DNA of 64,000 nt from Progne subis subis (GCA_022316685.1 JAKJHU010000056.1:2781872-2845871), one strand, 5' to 3'. Counted from the stretch's first letter, positions 49,240 to 63,552 are shown. The notes: generated by a model not told the origin, from the letters alone. Translations and numbers: made by a program.

Positions 49240-51290
49240 GGGAGTCTAGAAGCTTCTCAAACACTCCTGTTTCCAAAGATAATAATGCTCTGCTCTCCAC
49301 CATGAGAAGCACTTTCTGCCCACTCAAAAACCAGCCATACTGTCATTTATGTGGCCACTCAGTTCTGCAGAGAAAATCTTTCATTCTTTTTTCTCAATTT
49401 CTATGCAGGCAGTAAACAAAGGCTTCCAAAAATATATATGAAAAAAAAATAAATTACTGCACTGATGTTTTCTTCTCTCGGACTGTACTTTTGATTATCT
49501 AAATGATGAAATTACAGAGCAGTAGGCACAAAATTATTCTGTAATTTAGGATTATTTGGGGGGACCAATGGATTGTTGCCATATGGCAATAAGATAAATA
49601 TCTTATATAGGCAAGTTACAGATAAATCTAAAAATAACAACTCAAACTTATGCAATATAATCTGAAGCAGCTTTTAAAAGGCCTGTGAATCAAGAAAGAA
49701 GAGTAGACGTGATATGCCTTGAATGCTGTAAAACTTCTTATGTTCTCACACAGCTCACTTTATAATCAAATTAGAGAAATAAGGTACAGATAAAAAAAAT
49801 CACTGTGAGAGTGTCCCCTCTCAGAAAGCCCTCAAAAGGGGAGTTAGTAACTTGTCACTAAGGCTGGAAGTCTCCTGCATAGCATCACTGCTGGTCTGGT
49901 TGTAGGCAGCGCTTTATTTATCATCTGGATAACAGATTTGAGAAGATGCTTCATAATAATGATGAAATAATTTTATTTAGACTGGATGAGGTTTCTCAGC
50001 TGTTTCAGGGACAGTAAAAGTAACCAGTGTGATCTTGCAAGCCAAGATCCTCATCCATGAAATGAAACTACAACATGTTAGAGAAAGAAGGGAGACAACA
50101 CCTAAATATGAAGCAGGGAACAGCTTAGCCAGGCTGCTAAAAGGGAGAACTACTCGAGGATGAGTCAGTGACATGAAACTGCAAAAAAAACCCAAATGTA
50201 TCCAAATGGGTACATGGGGAGAGCTGTCAGACAGCATTACAGGCAATTTTCCTGCTCTGTAAGACTTCTGGGAGTCTAATTTTAGATCTTGCTTGACCAG
50301 AGCATCTTCAAAACACGGTGCTCCGAAATGGAGCAGTTCAGAGAAGCAGAGGAGGATTATCACATATGGTCTATGTGTTGACAGAACTTCCAGACAAGGA
50401 AAGAGAAGACAAGAAAACAAACATGTCAGTGCTCAAATACTCTCCATGGTCACTAAGCCAAGAACAAAGATAAATTAACTTAATTTGCAGGAAGCAAGAT
50501 TTAGGTTGGACAGCAGGGATAATTTCCTGTCAATGACCACAAAGTTTAAGAGACAACTGAGGGATGCTGAAGAACCTGCTGCTTTGGGAGGTGGTAGATC
50601 TTTCTAGTAAGAGCTTCTATCAAAAAGAGCTTAGCCAGAGATGGTCTGATAGCTTTGGAGGCTGCATCTAAGTTTTGTAGCATCCCACGCACTCCACTGT
50701 CATGGAAGGGGTTGTCTTGGATAAAGGAAATTGCAGCATTATCTCCTCTTCCCACCTGGATTGAGCAGAGGCAGAGCTTCCCCTGAACATCTGTGTGTGC
50801 AGAGCCAGGATGGGAGAGTTGGCTGTGGAAGCACCATCTGCTGCTTTAGCAGGCATTCCCTCTTTTCATGGATCCTGCTGGATTTTTGTGACATTTCTGC
50901 CATCCATGGCCTCAGTCCAGTCCAGCTACACCAATCCTGCTTTCATGCAAGAGCCTGGACTGAGTGATCTCCTAAGATCCAGAATGGGAAGCCACCTTCC
51001 AAAGGGTATGCCACAACAGTGGGGCTTAAGACCTTGGCTCTGATTTCATAAAGGCTGAATCCATTCTAGTTTCAATTGTTTTCTCCCACAACAGACAATC
51101 ATGAGCTATCTGATGATTCACAGCAGGAATGAAATATAGTTTTTGTAACATTAGATCTGCTTCCCTTCACCCCATATAACAAATGGAAAGAAAAATATAT
51201 ATTTGAATAGCCCTGGTTTTAAGTGTCCCAAGAGTCCTCTCACATGCTGCCCTCTTCAAAATATTCTTTCAAGAACAAAATTTGTAGTAA

Positions 51291-51305
51291 TTTTTTTTTT
51301 TTTTT
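51291..51305. repeat. Poly-T homopolymer
   Basis: Run of 15 T in intron 1. Confidence 0.85.
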
Positions 51306-51882
51306 CCTTTCATTCAGTGCTTAGGTATTTAATTTGTGGTACCAAACAACATTCCACAAACAGGACTCCAGGCAAAGTCTACACTTTTCAATAGATAACA
51401 TAATTAATAAAGAAAATAACCCTAAAGCAAACACATACATACTGATAGCCATTTCTGCTCCTTCAAACACATCAGATCCGCTTTCCCCGTGCACTCAGAG
51501 CTCCAGGTGAGCTCTGGTGACCAGAAGGGGTTAGGCCATCCTCTGCTCCCACAGTGAATGGGCAAGGAGCTGCAGGTGCCAACCTCTGTGTCTCAAGGGT
51601 TCCTGTTTGGCACCAGAAACACAGCATTGGTTTGGCAGAAACGGTGCCTTCCCTCCAGCAAGACCCAGCAATCTCGCTGGAAAGGAAAGAGAGCTCCAGA
51701 AAAAGCGCAAAGTTCAACTCACAAACAGGTCAAGTGGACTTTCTGATCAGATCTCTTTTTTTTTATGCTATATTTGCACCGCAAAATGCTCCAAGCAGGC
51801 TAAGATCCCACACAGGCTGTTCATCGAACACTCCAGCTACCTCTAAGCATACTCGCAGAACCCAAAAGCACTCTCCATTTCG

Positions 51883-51939
51883 TTTCCTAAGAACACAGCA
51901 CAAAGAGTGACTTTTCCTAAGAACACAGCACAAAGAGTG
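51883..51939. repeat. Perfect 30-bp-period tandem duplication
   Basis: The 27-bp word beginning TTTCCTAAGAACACAG and ending AAAGAGTG occurs at 51883-51909 and again without change at 51913-51939, separated by three bases. The lack of divergence suggests a recent duplication. Confidence 0.93.
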
Positions 51940-52633
51940 CCCATAAAGTCATCAATCACAGGCTCAAGAGCAAAAAGCTTCCTGACTCATTAATGTTCCT
52001 CATCCAACACACCCTGCTTCATCTTCTCATGAGTGATGGAACTGGCTGAAGACGGGAGCTGGAAGAGGTGAGGTGGCTTTCATTGCACTGTAACACCAAG
52101 TCCCAGCACTGTCCTTGTCTGCTTTGCTGCTTATGGATTTTCCTTCATACACTCTGGGTAACGCTGAGGAAAGCCCTGTTCCACCACAGAGGGCTTGCTG
52201 TGAAAATATTTATATAATAAAGAGTTGCTGAGGGTGCAAGGGTGAAATATGACCCTGACATAGTACGACGCTTAATAATTAAAAAGTTTTGGAGTTTCGA
52301 GACACACAAACACTGCTCTGATTAGTATCAAATTAGTAAACACTGCCTTCAAAAGGGTTTTGTTACAAATGTAGAAGCGAAGAAAGAGAATTCGACGCAG
52401 CCGAAAATGTAAAGCTTTCATTTCAACACAATTCTTTATTCCTTTTGTTTTAGCTGGGGAAACACAGGCACGGTACAATGCCCAACCAGCCATGCAGCAA
52501 CCTGTCCAACTTAGAGCAGCGCTTGGCAATTTCAGATTTTCCTTCAGGTGCTGACAGTCATGATGCAAAAGAAAAGCCACATGACTGATTACAGCCTGCA
52601 GTCTCTGAAAAGACAAAATAGAAGAGAAATGGA

Positions 52634-52652
52634 GGGGGGGGGGGGGGGGGGG
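52634..52652. repeat. Poly-G homopolymer (19 bp)
   Basis: Nineteen consecutive G on the plus strand, preceded by GGA. It is capable of G-quadruplex formation and is a difficult template for sequencing. Confidence 0.92.
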
Positions 52653-55099
52653 AAATCCCTGCACCTTCCTGTTTGGCTGTCATTTGGGAGCTGGACAGAG
52701 AGATCATATTTTTGTATGTCCATCTTTCTGTCCCTGATGAAAGCATTCCTCAAGATGACAGTAAGGAAAAGCCACTGCGGTGACAGGTCAGGGCTGGCAG
52801 TCATGACAGCAGGACATGCCTCCTTTGGCCCCCAATTCCAAATATCACATGCAGATTTGAACTCTCAGGTTACCAGTGGTGGATCCCAGAAATGGTACTG
52901 AGCCCATGGTCATCTTATTTAGAGATGCGGCCTTATTTCAACCAAACAAATTTTGATTCACTGATTTCTAACTCTGGTCATCACTTGATCAGCATTTATT
53001 TTCTTAAAAGTAGTTCTTGGGTACATCACTAAGCCTAATGTATTTTTTTGCTCTCAACTATATTGACTTCTATAGAGAAAACACATTACTTCAGCAAAGT
53101 CAGAAAACTGGGTGAAGCCTTCTGTCCATTCTTTGGGGGAGGGGAACAAAAACCAGGTTTACAGTCTGAAACTTCCTCTACCAAATTTGAAATTTTAAAA
53201 TATAGGTTAAATTTGCATTCTAAGGAGCTTAACTATTCTTTAAAAACACAATCTATTTTCCCACAGTTATCCTATACTGCACTATACAAGAAACCAGCCC
53301 CATTGTACAAGGGATGCTGAGAAAAAGAACGAATTTTCACCACGGCCGAAGAGCCTGACAACTGCTGGAGGCAAGTTACCAGACATAACTGACAAATTAT
53401 TTCACCTGCTATTGCAAATCCTGCATTCCTAAGTACTTTAGACAAACCTCTTAATCCACCACTTGAAACAATTCCCAGGCTGAAACATTCAAATCAAAGT
53501 ATTATACAGTTAACCCTCAACAAAGAAACTCATGGCTTTACACAGATGTGCTCTGCAGCAAATTCAGCTTGGGTCAGATTCTTGCAAATTCATTCAAACC
53601 TGACTGATCTGCAAAGGCAGAGGTTTTTATTTTAAGAAAAGAACTAAAAGGAAATGAACAGGTTTAAAAAAAGAGATAAAAATCACACAAATTAAGAAGG
53701 CACAAAGAAACAGGAACTGTCAGCCAGTTATTTTTAACAAAACCCAAACCACCAAGGTATTGCTATAAGGTAAAAAAGGTAACTCATTAAACTGACAATA
53801 AAAATAGATTATTACAGCCAGAAAGTTTTCTTTAACTGCTTTAAAATTAAAATATGTGTATATGAACCAGGTCAACAGCAATTTTACTTGTGAATTAAGA
53901 CACTTATTACAAAATATAAAATCTTCCCAGATGTAGGTTACAATTCCACAGTCCTGGAAGACTGTATTATCAGGCCATCAGGTCAGGAATTAAGAGTTGC
54001 CTCTGTCACTGATATACCTTCTGACTTTTATCAAAGTAAAACAAAAATCCAGCTTTCAGTCCTGTGTAAATACAGAATTTAAAGCCAAAATGCACTGGAA
54101 AGACAACCTGTGTACTGTTACCTTCATAATTTACAGTTTGTTTTTGACAAGGATTTACTAATGCTTATTTAAGGAGATCTGTGCATGATTCAAAGTCATA
54201 AAACAATTCAAAGGGGAAGGACTTTCTAAGTCTTTAGACCCAGGTCCTACTGAAAGTAGGGTCAATAGGGAACTTTAACCAGGGTGCACAGGGCTTTGGC
54301 CAGTCTTGTCTTGAAAATGATATATTCATAATCTTTAAGATCTGAAAGAAACAACTCCTTTTAAAATGACACAGGAGTTTTTGCCTCAAAACAGTGGTTT
54401 TGTGTGATATTCCTCTAATTGTGTCTGACATGGAAGTGTTTTGTTACTTTACTGAACATATTTTCATATCACCTTCTCTCTTTTAGTTCAGCAGGCTCAA
54501 GACACACTTGCAGTCTTAAAAATCCCAGATGCTGCATTGATGATAGAGTGAAATTCTGGAACTATGTAAGCTGGAAATGGAATTTCCTCAGGTTTCAACA
54601 GAGCTGGTCACTGGCAGAGAAAAAACCCCAACTCAAATTCTTACAGGGAATTACTAGGATTTATAATTTTGTTCATTTTAATGGGACAAATTGTGTTTTC
54701 AGCAGCCTAGCAGTCTCTTAATCAGAAGATGAGCCTAAAAGGCATTTCTCTAAGATCTAAAGCTGGACTGAGGAGATCAGAGGATATTCAGGTGGGAAAG
54801 GAACGACATAAATCTTTGTCCCAAACATCAAGCTTTAAACATGGTTAGCTATAAGGTCAGACAAGGGGTTTAAAAAAGACTACACCCAGAGCTTCAAAGT
54901 GACTCAACAAACACCAAATATTTCAGAATAATTCAATCTCATCTCAGGTTTTGGAAAACACGGTTTGGAACATTTCGTTTTGGTTACGCAGGGAAACAGC
55001 CATTATTGGGTGGATAGTGAGCTGCTTTGGTGTTACATAACACATTGGTTAAAAATCCATGTGACTTCAAAGGGAGATTACACAAGATTATAGACCTAG

Positions 55100-55172
55100 G
55101 GTGAAATTCTGGCTCTGATTAAAATCACTGGCAAAAATCCCACTGGCTTAACCACTGCCAGGATTCTGCCTC
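55100..55172. repeat. Imperfect-palindrome ancient sauropsid-type repeat
   Basis: Contains 'gtgaaattctggctctgatt', then 'aaaatcactggcaaaaatcc', 'cactggcttaaccactgcca' and 'ggattctgcc'. The left arm and the reverse complement of the right arm align with mismatches around a short A-rich centre. The wording matches a family I recall from turtle and crocodilian genomes ('ctggccccattgaagtcaat ... ccaggatttc'). The family name is uncertain. Confidence 0.45.
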
Positions 55173-57608
55173 TCACACTCCCCTGTTTTACCAGGCAAAG
55201 CCACACGTGCAGACCCAGATGTACCTTACAAGTGCATCTCTCAGCAACAATTCAGCATGGAAAACTTTTTGTGAATTCCTCCAGACGTCTGTGGGTATTT
55301 TTCTTATTTTTAAGATATTCTCTCTTCCACTGTAGATTTTTCTTTCTATACAAACTAGGAAGATTGTGGATGTAAACAAAACCAATGGAACTGTCTGGGA
55401 AAAAAAACCTGTGAAATGGATTTTCCTGTTGTTTTTGAAGCTGTGGCTTTAGAAATAGCAGGGAATACAGAAACCTTCCTCCCACTTCACTGCTTTTCCC
55501 ACTACTGGTGAAGATGGAGTGACCACAGTTCACTTCAGTAGTGGCATAAGGGTGGCATCCTGACACACAGGAGCTTGCAGAGCATCCTTTAGAAAAGCAC
55601 CCTGAGACAGGGCAGAGCTGATCCAGAGGTGCAGATCCTGAGCGCTGAGGTGGGAACATTGTTCACCTTGGTATTTCATCTGCAGATCCACATTCTCCCT
55701 TTTAATGTCCACTTGCCTATACCACAGGGATGCTGCCAGGGGAACAACTCCATGACTGCAAAAAAACCCACCCCAAAACCACCTAAAAGCAATCGCCGGA
55801 GCATACCTTGTGCTGCAGATAACGCTCCACGTGGAGACTGGCAGCCTGAAGGCAGTCAGATTAAAAATAAATTCTGATCCCGGTTTTTACGGCGTTTCCT
55901 CATTCCTCCAGACAAATCCTGCCTGACTGTTCCAGCGTGCCCTGCACCAGCAAGTTAATGAGCACGAGGTCAACACCTCTGCAAGGATCAACAGAGCAGC
56001 AGAGAGCCAGCCAGGCACCTTCCATGCTGTCTGGCAGGGGAGCACCTGCAGCTGTCAGTGCACAGCTGAAAACGCAGGCACAGCCCCCTGGGATGCTCTG
56101 GGGAGATGCCTGCTCTTCCCAGCACGTACAGAGCTTATGCATTATCATATATTCTCCCTTGCCAGGTAAACCCAAGGCATCCTGCCTTGTCCTGGCAAAA
56201 GTTGTTGTTGGAATCCGTCCCAACGGCACCATTTGTCTCCCTCGTGCTTTCAGCACAGCCCTGCACTTCGGCAAAAGGTTCCCCCACATAAAAAAATGAA
56301 CCTAATGCTCATTTACAGCCGAAATGTTGTGACAATTAACTAAGTAGTGTTGGTAGAGGCCTCTGAAAATATAAATCACTATAGTGTTGAATTATTAACC
56401 TTGATTATTATTGCTTATGCAGTGCTTTGGGTTAGGGCTCACAAAGGCGAGAGGAGATTAATTATAGCTTGTCCCAAAAGCAAAATAGGAGGAAGTGGAA
56501 CACCCTCAATTTTGCTCTCATGCAAAAACACAGTCACTCAGAGCAGCCCAAAGATGCTGAGATCACTGAGCTCATTAGGCAGCGGCCAAGGGTGCTCCAG
56601 TGAGCACTGAGCACTCAGCCCACGAGGGATCAGTCAGTCCCTGCCCCTCAGCAGCACATGGACCAGCTTCACAAACCTATCAAATGCTCCTTCTCAGACT
56701 GGCCCAGTGACAAACCTTAACATGTACACAACTGAGAAGCATCAGCTTAGGAAAGAACCTCTTCCCAAAAGCACAGCGCTGCATTTTGTCATAAAGTTTG
56801 CTTTATGTCATCTGCTTCTGTCAGGAACTTAACCCCAGAATTCAAATTATTGTTGCTGTCTTAAGAGAAAATACCAGAGTCTTCAGAGCAAGTTTTAAAT
56901 GCCAGCTAGTGCTCCCTTCTGTGCCCAACTGTAAACACTGCACAACTGCTGCACTGCTGGCCTGTGGAAGGAGCAGGAGACTGGCTGCAGGGCAGTGGGT
57001 GCTTTATTTGTGTGTGCTCCGAACTGATAGGGAAAATCCAAGTTCTCTGTGAAACGACACCCCCTGTAATACTGGAAACGTATAGAACACAGTATGTGAA
57101 ATACAGGCAGCACTGGTGCTGCTCTTAGAGAAGTTAACAGGTCTGGTTTCTCCAAGAGGTCTGTAGGATCCACAAGCTGGGTTTTTTTCCTTCCCAAAAC
57201 AATCAAATCATAGACTTCAATCTGCCACAGGCATCTTGCACTATGAACACTACTCCCCAAAAGTACTGACATCCTTGCACTGATGTCATTGCCCAAACAG
57301 GTGAAAGACCTAAATAACAAGAATTTAAATTCAAATCAGTAATTTTTTTAACTTGATCATATCTCCCTAAGGAAGGCAGAACTGCACTTCAGAGGACCTC
57401 AATACAAGGATTATCAGAGCAGTTTAGATACCTCTGCAAGTGAGACTGTGGTTCCTGGAGGAGCAAAGAAGGTAATTTCTTCAGAGTATGGGGGTATTAG
57501 CTTAGACCTCTTTGGCTGAACACACTGTATGTGCTAGTCAGAATTAACATGCTTGATTCAACCACTATCTCTTTATTTGGAGCTGAAAGTTCACAAAAAC
57601 AGCAGGGA

Positions 57609-57631
57609 TTTTTTTTTTTTTTTTTTTTTTT
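57609..57631. repeat. Poly-T homopolymer
   Basis: Run of 23 T in intron 1. Confidence 0.92.
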
Positions 57632-59311
57632 AAATCTTGCTGCAGATGGAAATTTCCATACTGCAGTTCTGCAATAATTGTAAACAAGAGGTTTCAACAT
57701 CATCAGATCTTAACCTTTTATAAGAAGAGTGGCTGAATAATCTGTAGGGAGGGAGATCAGGGCAATCCAACAAGGGCTTTGTGTAAAAAGAGGAACTGAG
57801 ACTGAAAGCCAGAATTCTGCTGCTCCCCATTTTTTCTAAAGAAAAGGCAAAAGGCAGGGGGGAGGGGATGGAAAGAAAGAAAGAAAAAAAAAGATAAAAG
57901 CTGGCTAACTTTGCAGAACTTAAAACTTTATTGTTAAAGTCTGCTTCTGCTCATTAATACAATATAATATGTTAGTTTTCATTTGAGAAAGTAAATGAGT
58001 CATAGGAGAAAAGCCTCTACAAATGCTACAGGATTCCTCCCTCTCCCGCACCTCCTAGATCAGGACACTTCATAGACACTTCCAGTACTGGTTGACTTCG
58101 ATTTTGAGCCATGACATCTAAAACACAACACATCTGAGTTTTTTTCATTAACCTGAGGAGTGAACAGGGACAGGGTTGGCTTCCTAAAATAAAACTTTCT
58201 CAACCACATTCCCAGGCTGCTTTGAGGGAGAGGCAACAGACGATGCTGAGCTTCCACATCCATGCTCCATATCCTTCCAATCTGCTGCACATCCTGGAGA
58301 TGCAGTGGCTCTGCTTTCGTCATGCCTTTAACAGATCATGTTCCCACATGTCCACAGGAAAACACAGGGATTCTGCATTTCCAACCCCTGTCCTCTGAAC
58401 AGAACTTGATTTTTAAGCTACTTCATGATTTGCCTCAATCTTCAGACATCAATAGAGGGATTGAATGTTTCAAGGGTGCATTTATATAAGCAGACCTAAG
58501 TTATCTAAGGAACAAATTGTCCCTGCCACACCTCTCCATGGCAGCAGCAAGGGAGATTAGTTTTGTTTTCCCTCCAAGGAAGAATAAAGTAAAAATAGTA
58601 ATAAAATAACGGTTTTTAAAACCCCAGTATCTAAACATCTAACAAGTTTCATGGTGATTTGGGGTTAAATCCCAAATTCTAGGTCTTCCTTAAGGCTTAA
58701 ATTACAAATCAAGTGCAAAATTGCCAAAACCTTGCGTCATATCTAGCAAACACAGACACATTATTTCAAGTGCAGAAAGAACATTTCAAACCCTTGAAAC
58801 ACAACCAATCTGGTTAAAACCCACATTCTCCAAGCAGAGATGTTCTGGTTCATGACCTCTGAACTTTGCACAGAGAAGTGCCCCAGCCTTGTGCAAAGTT
58901 ATCTCCACTGGAGAGGACTTCCCTCAGAGTCTCATTTGACTATTCCCACCTTTCATAAGACTTACCAGACTCATTCACTGACTTGTTTATCAGGCTATTT
59001 TCACAAAATACTCTCGCTATGTTGTTACAGCAGTCTGAACAAAACCGAATGTTGAAACTTCCTTCCATCCCATTTTGGCCACCAAGGGACTATCATTTGC
59101 TCTCTACAGTTTCCTCTCCACTAATTAAAGAGTGCATCTCATCTGCACTGCACCACTAACCATGCAAACCCAATCAACCAGCTGTCACACTCGTGAATTG
59201 AACTCTATGAAATGTCATAGCACCAATAAAACCAGATATTACACTGTCCTTTCAAAACTAGATGAAGCTTCTTCCTTAGAGTTGTTTTTGGGGTTTGGCG
59301 GTGGTGGATTT

Positions 59312-59348
59312 TTTTGTTTGTTTGTTTGTTGCTGGTTTGTTTGTTTTT
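59312..59348. repeat. (TTTG)n microsatellite
   Basis: Two blocks of TTTG units interrupted by a GCTGG segment, after a T-rich lead-in. Confidence 0.88.
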
Positions 59349-62300
59349 CTTAAACATAAGAGGAGGGAGTTGGAAAGCCCAGTTCTTTATGAGTACCAGT
59401 CCCTTGGATTCTTGTTCAAATTTGCAGCCTATCTATAATTTTTGATTAATATCTACTTGACCACTTTGACTTACTTTTGAGTTCTGCATATCATACTGGG
59501 CCTAGTTTTACTAGCCTGGCAGCGATACCTGTAAGTTAAAGTTTGTATTTTTTTAGCATTAACAGGGATACCTTTTGAGGCTCTGTTTCTGTTTTTCAAA
59601 AACCAACAAAAACAGTGCCACACAGAAAAATGGCTACTTTCATACACTTGTGAGCAGTGACTACGGTTTGCTGCTGAATTATTGCATAGATTGGAAAACA
59701 CAGCTCCGAGAAAAGATCTGTAATTGTTTAGTGGTTGGGCTGCTGGCAGAATTCCCTGCCTGGGGCTGTTTTTATAAATAGGCCTGAGGACAAACAAACA
59801 AGCTACTAATAACAAGTCGACTATTATGTTTTGAAGCAGCCCTGCTTTGTGTTGTCCAGCACACGAGAAGCTCTGATGACAAATATAGCAAAATCCATGG
59901 CAAAAAGTAAAGATAGATCATGCCCATGTCAAAATTTCAGTCCACTAAAATAAACTTAATCTGGGGGAAATACCAAAATACACAAGGCTGTGTATGGCTG
60001 CGCTGTGCCAGATCTCCATTTCCAGTATTACTAGGTTATCGTTAGGAAATGAAGGAAAATGGCTCCATACAGACATCACCTACTCCAGAAATCCTGGTGA
60101 ATTCCTCAAGTCAGCTGGTCTTGTTTTTTCCACCAGTTCTTTTCACCATGTCCCACTCAGAACAACATCAATGATCTGGACATTTTTCAGAGCATCCTGT
60201 TTGACTCTGAAAGAGTTCTCAGGTTTATCAGAAACACAAAGGTATCTCATCAGAACCTTTACTGGAAGCTTCTCATTCCACGGATAATCTGGTGGCTACT
60301 TTACCAAGAGCAAAGGTCATATTTTCTGCCACCTCTGCTTCAGGGTGTTTAACTAATCTCATCACACTGCAAATTTTTTTTCTTACTTTTAATGTCTTCT
60401 GAAGGCAGTTTAGGATTCCCAGCTAAATACTCAAACCTATTTACTGGTTCTTCACTACATTCCCTTGAGAAAGACATTCTGTCTTTGGTATCATTCTCTG
60501 CTATTTCATATACTTCTTTCTGTTCCAGGAAATATTTTTACTTTTGGTGTTGGAAGCTTATTTGTTACCCATCAATGGAATCCAGGGGAGTTTATATGGG
60601 AACAACCCATCCTGATACAGTAACTCTTCCAAACAGTGCAGCTAAAGTAAAATAGCTTGGAGGAAGGTGAGGAAAATTAGGGCCCTTACCTTTTATATTT
60701 CCCTCCTGCTGTTTATGGGTCTTACCTCTGTTATGCGGAGGATGATCTTCACCAGCCTCCGTTGGCCCTGGCTTCCTTGACGTAGACATCACAACTTTCC
60801 TGACTGCTGCCCATCTTCTCTGCTAAGCTTCCTCTCAGAGTGACTTACTTTGTCTTTCCACAACTGTTTTGGTTTTCCTTTCTTTTGTCTTCAGTATCCT
60901 CCTTGGAGAGCGCACTTTGTCCCCACCACCCTCCTCAACGACTTAGCAGCTCTCTTATCCCTTTATGTCATTCAGCATTAGCAGCTTAGCCTTCGAAAAC
61001 AAATCCCCTTTTTTTCCACTGATAAAGAAGAGCCACTTACGCTCTTCCTTCCCCTCTGTTTTCTTCTCTCTCTGGAGGGAAGATCTCCCCAGTTCTAACA
61101 CCACTCCATGTGGTGACGCAGGCAAGAACATGAAGTCCAGTGGACCATGTGTAATTGCTACCGAGGTGAGCACTTTCCCCATAATACCCAGAAACGACAG
61201 AGTCAGCACGGATTAAGGAAACAACGAAGCGCTCAGCATTTATGGCAACACACTGACGCATTTCAGGGTGCGTGCTGCAGCCCCGGGGGAAGCAGCAGTA
61301 ACATCACCAGCGCAAATGAAACGACTCTAGGTAGTGCTAAAAACAAAACCAAGCCAAAGCAATGCACTTTCCCAGAAGAAAATGCTTTTTTTCCCAGAAG
61401 AAGAGTTCTATCTCTGTGGTAGAACATTGGTTCTAATAGAAGCAGAGCAGAAAGAGGAGTTGGTAGGAATAACAGGCAGGAGCAGCAGCTGGTTTCTCTC
61501 CAGAACCACAAGCCACACAGACACAGCTCCCCTGGCACAGCAAATGCCTGACAGTGCCCTCGTAAATTAGCTTCACTGCCATGAGATGAATTTTTACTTG
61601 GTTGGATTTTGTATGGTCCAGAGTCTGCAACACAAAACTGTCCCAGCTTTCATGAAAGCTTAACTTCTCCCACCTCCAGATGATGGTGGTGGGGTGAGCA
61701 GACACCAACATCCTCTCCAGGGAATCTGGGCAGGTGGGCCAAAGGAAATGCCCAGGCCAGGGGCTGGGCAGGACCTGCTCTCTGGATAAATGGACTACTA
61801 CAGGGCTGCTCATCCAGCAATTTTGCCACAAGCAATTTTGCCATAAGAAAAAACTCCCAACTTTACTACAGCTTAAGCATTACCAAATCAATTATCTAAA
61901 CATTTCACTGTGTAAGTTTACATACACGCAAACAGCTTTGTTCTTGAAACCCTGCTGTTTCTCAGCAGGTATTTAAGAGGACAAGAAAACCTTCAGAGCA
62001 CCTACTTACACAAGAGGGGACGAAAACAACATTCCTTTCAGCTTTAACAAAACCAGTTGTTTCTGCAAGTTTCTGCTGCCCTGCTGTACCACAGCTGTTC
62101 CAGCCTCACCGTCAGCTTTAGCCAATTGTAAGTCATCAGTTTTCAGCACACAATGCAGCTGAAGGCCAATTCTGCTGGTAGCACTGTTGGAAATGAATGA
62201 TTATTTGCCCAGATCTTGTATTAACCTTTTATTTCCCTTGAATATCACCACTGAAAAAGGACAGCTCACACACTTCAAAGAGACCTGAGAAAAGAGATAG

Positions 62301-62708
62301 CAAAAATAAAATTTTAAAAAATAAGGAGATAGGTCAGGGAAACAGGGAATAAGAAAGGTTTATAAAATGTAGCATCAAAAAAAAGGAAACAAAACTTCAA
62401 CATTTTTTCCAAGCATTATCAGCATCTCAAGCCAGCTGAAGAAGGCCCTGAAAAAGAATCTCAGCAACTTCTGCTTTACATGAGCTCAGTTCCTTTCAAG
62501 AAGTATGCACCCCATCAACAATAAAAGTGTGGAATGCAGGTTACCCTGAATGGAGGGAGAGAGCGTAAGCAGGTTTAGCTCCAAAGGTCACACTGTTTTA
62601 GTCAAACCACCCAACATCTACCCCATCCACTTGCTCTAAACACTCTCTGCTGTACATTCAAAGTTCTAGGCAGCTGCAAGGATGACAGATGTAGCAGTCC
62701 TAACTAAA

Positions 62709-62743
62709 CATGTTAAATACTGTAAACCTGTTAAATACTGTCT
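62709..62743. repeat. Short tandem duplication, period 18 bp
   Basis: TGTTAAATACTGT occurs twice, 18 bp apart. Confidence 0.75.
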
Positions 62744-63521
62744 TAACAACTTGGTCAGATAATTATTTTGCCTTCCTGCACATTTTCGTTCACAGTTCTG
62801 CAATAAGAGATGTACAGGCTATAAAACCTATTGCTACACAAATACTTAGAACAACTTCTGTCTTAGTGAGTTGTAATTGAACAAAAATGACAGATGTTCC
62901 TTTATGGCATAATTTTTTCCAAGCTAGGTTTTAGCTAAAATTAAGATTAAAAATGAAACTTTAGAAAAATATATTATTTGTCAATTAAAAATATATAATA
63001 TTGAATCACAAAGATCTGTCACTATGACTGTGAAATCTGGTAGGGTCTCCTGGTCTGTCTTGTGCTATCTCTGTGAGACTCTGCCCAACTTTGGCATAGC
63101 AATGAACCAGACAGCTGTGGGTGACATCTCAATTTCTTACTAAATTGTGCCAAGATTTAGTTTTCATCCAGAAAACCCTTGTTACCCCCTTTACATCCTC
63201 TTGCTGTTTTTCTTTTCCACTCAAGTGCCAGCTAACATTGCTGAGAGAAAGGGAAAGTCTCTTGTGCTCTCTTGCTGGTATTCCAGGCAGCTTGGAGAAC
63301 AACAAGGAATTTCAAGTCCCCAGTGCAAAGAGAAGCAATAATCTTTCCCTGAAACAAATTCCAGAAACCTGGGTAAACAACAACAGCGTGTTTAAGCTAA
63401 GCCAGGCACCTTGGTGATGATACCAAAATACTGGGCTCATTCCCTAAGAGAAACATGAGGATCTCTCATGAAACCGACTGGATGATCTGAACAAGTAGAG
63501 GAACAGAAATCAGGTTAATTT

Positions 63522-63552
63522 AATAAATTTAATTTAATTTAATTATTTTAGT
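63522..63552. repeat. (AATTT)n-like pentanucleotide repeat
   Basis: Four to five AATTT/TTTAA units with minor interruptions. Confidence 0.82.

Noticed and set aside
49977..50420. 147-codon minus-strand open reading frame with hydrophobic segments
   Set aside because: The hydrophobic look comes from T-rich codons; no start context, splice sites or similarity support it.
50940..50990. CR1-tail-like phrase (CTGGACTGAGTGATCTCCTA)
   Set aside because: It is short, lacks the following CR1 end sequence, and could be coincidence.
60130..60200. Fragment resembling a reverse-transcriptase 'INDLD' region of CR1 (ATCAATGATCTGGAC)
   Set aside because: Only about 15 bases match and the flanking sequence does not follow the family order.
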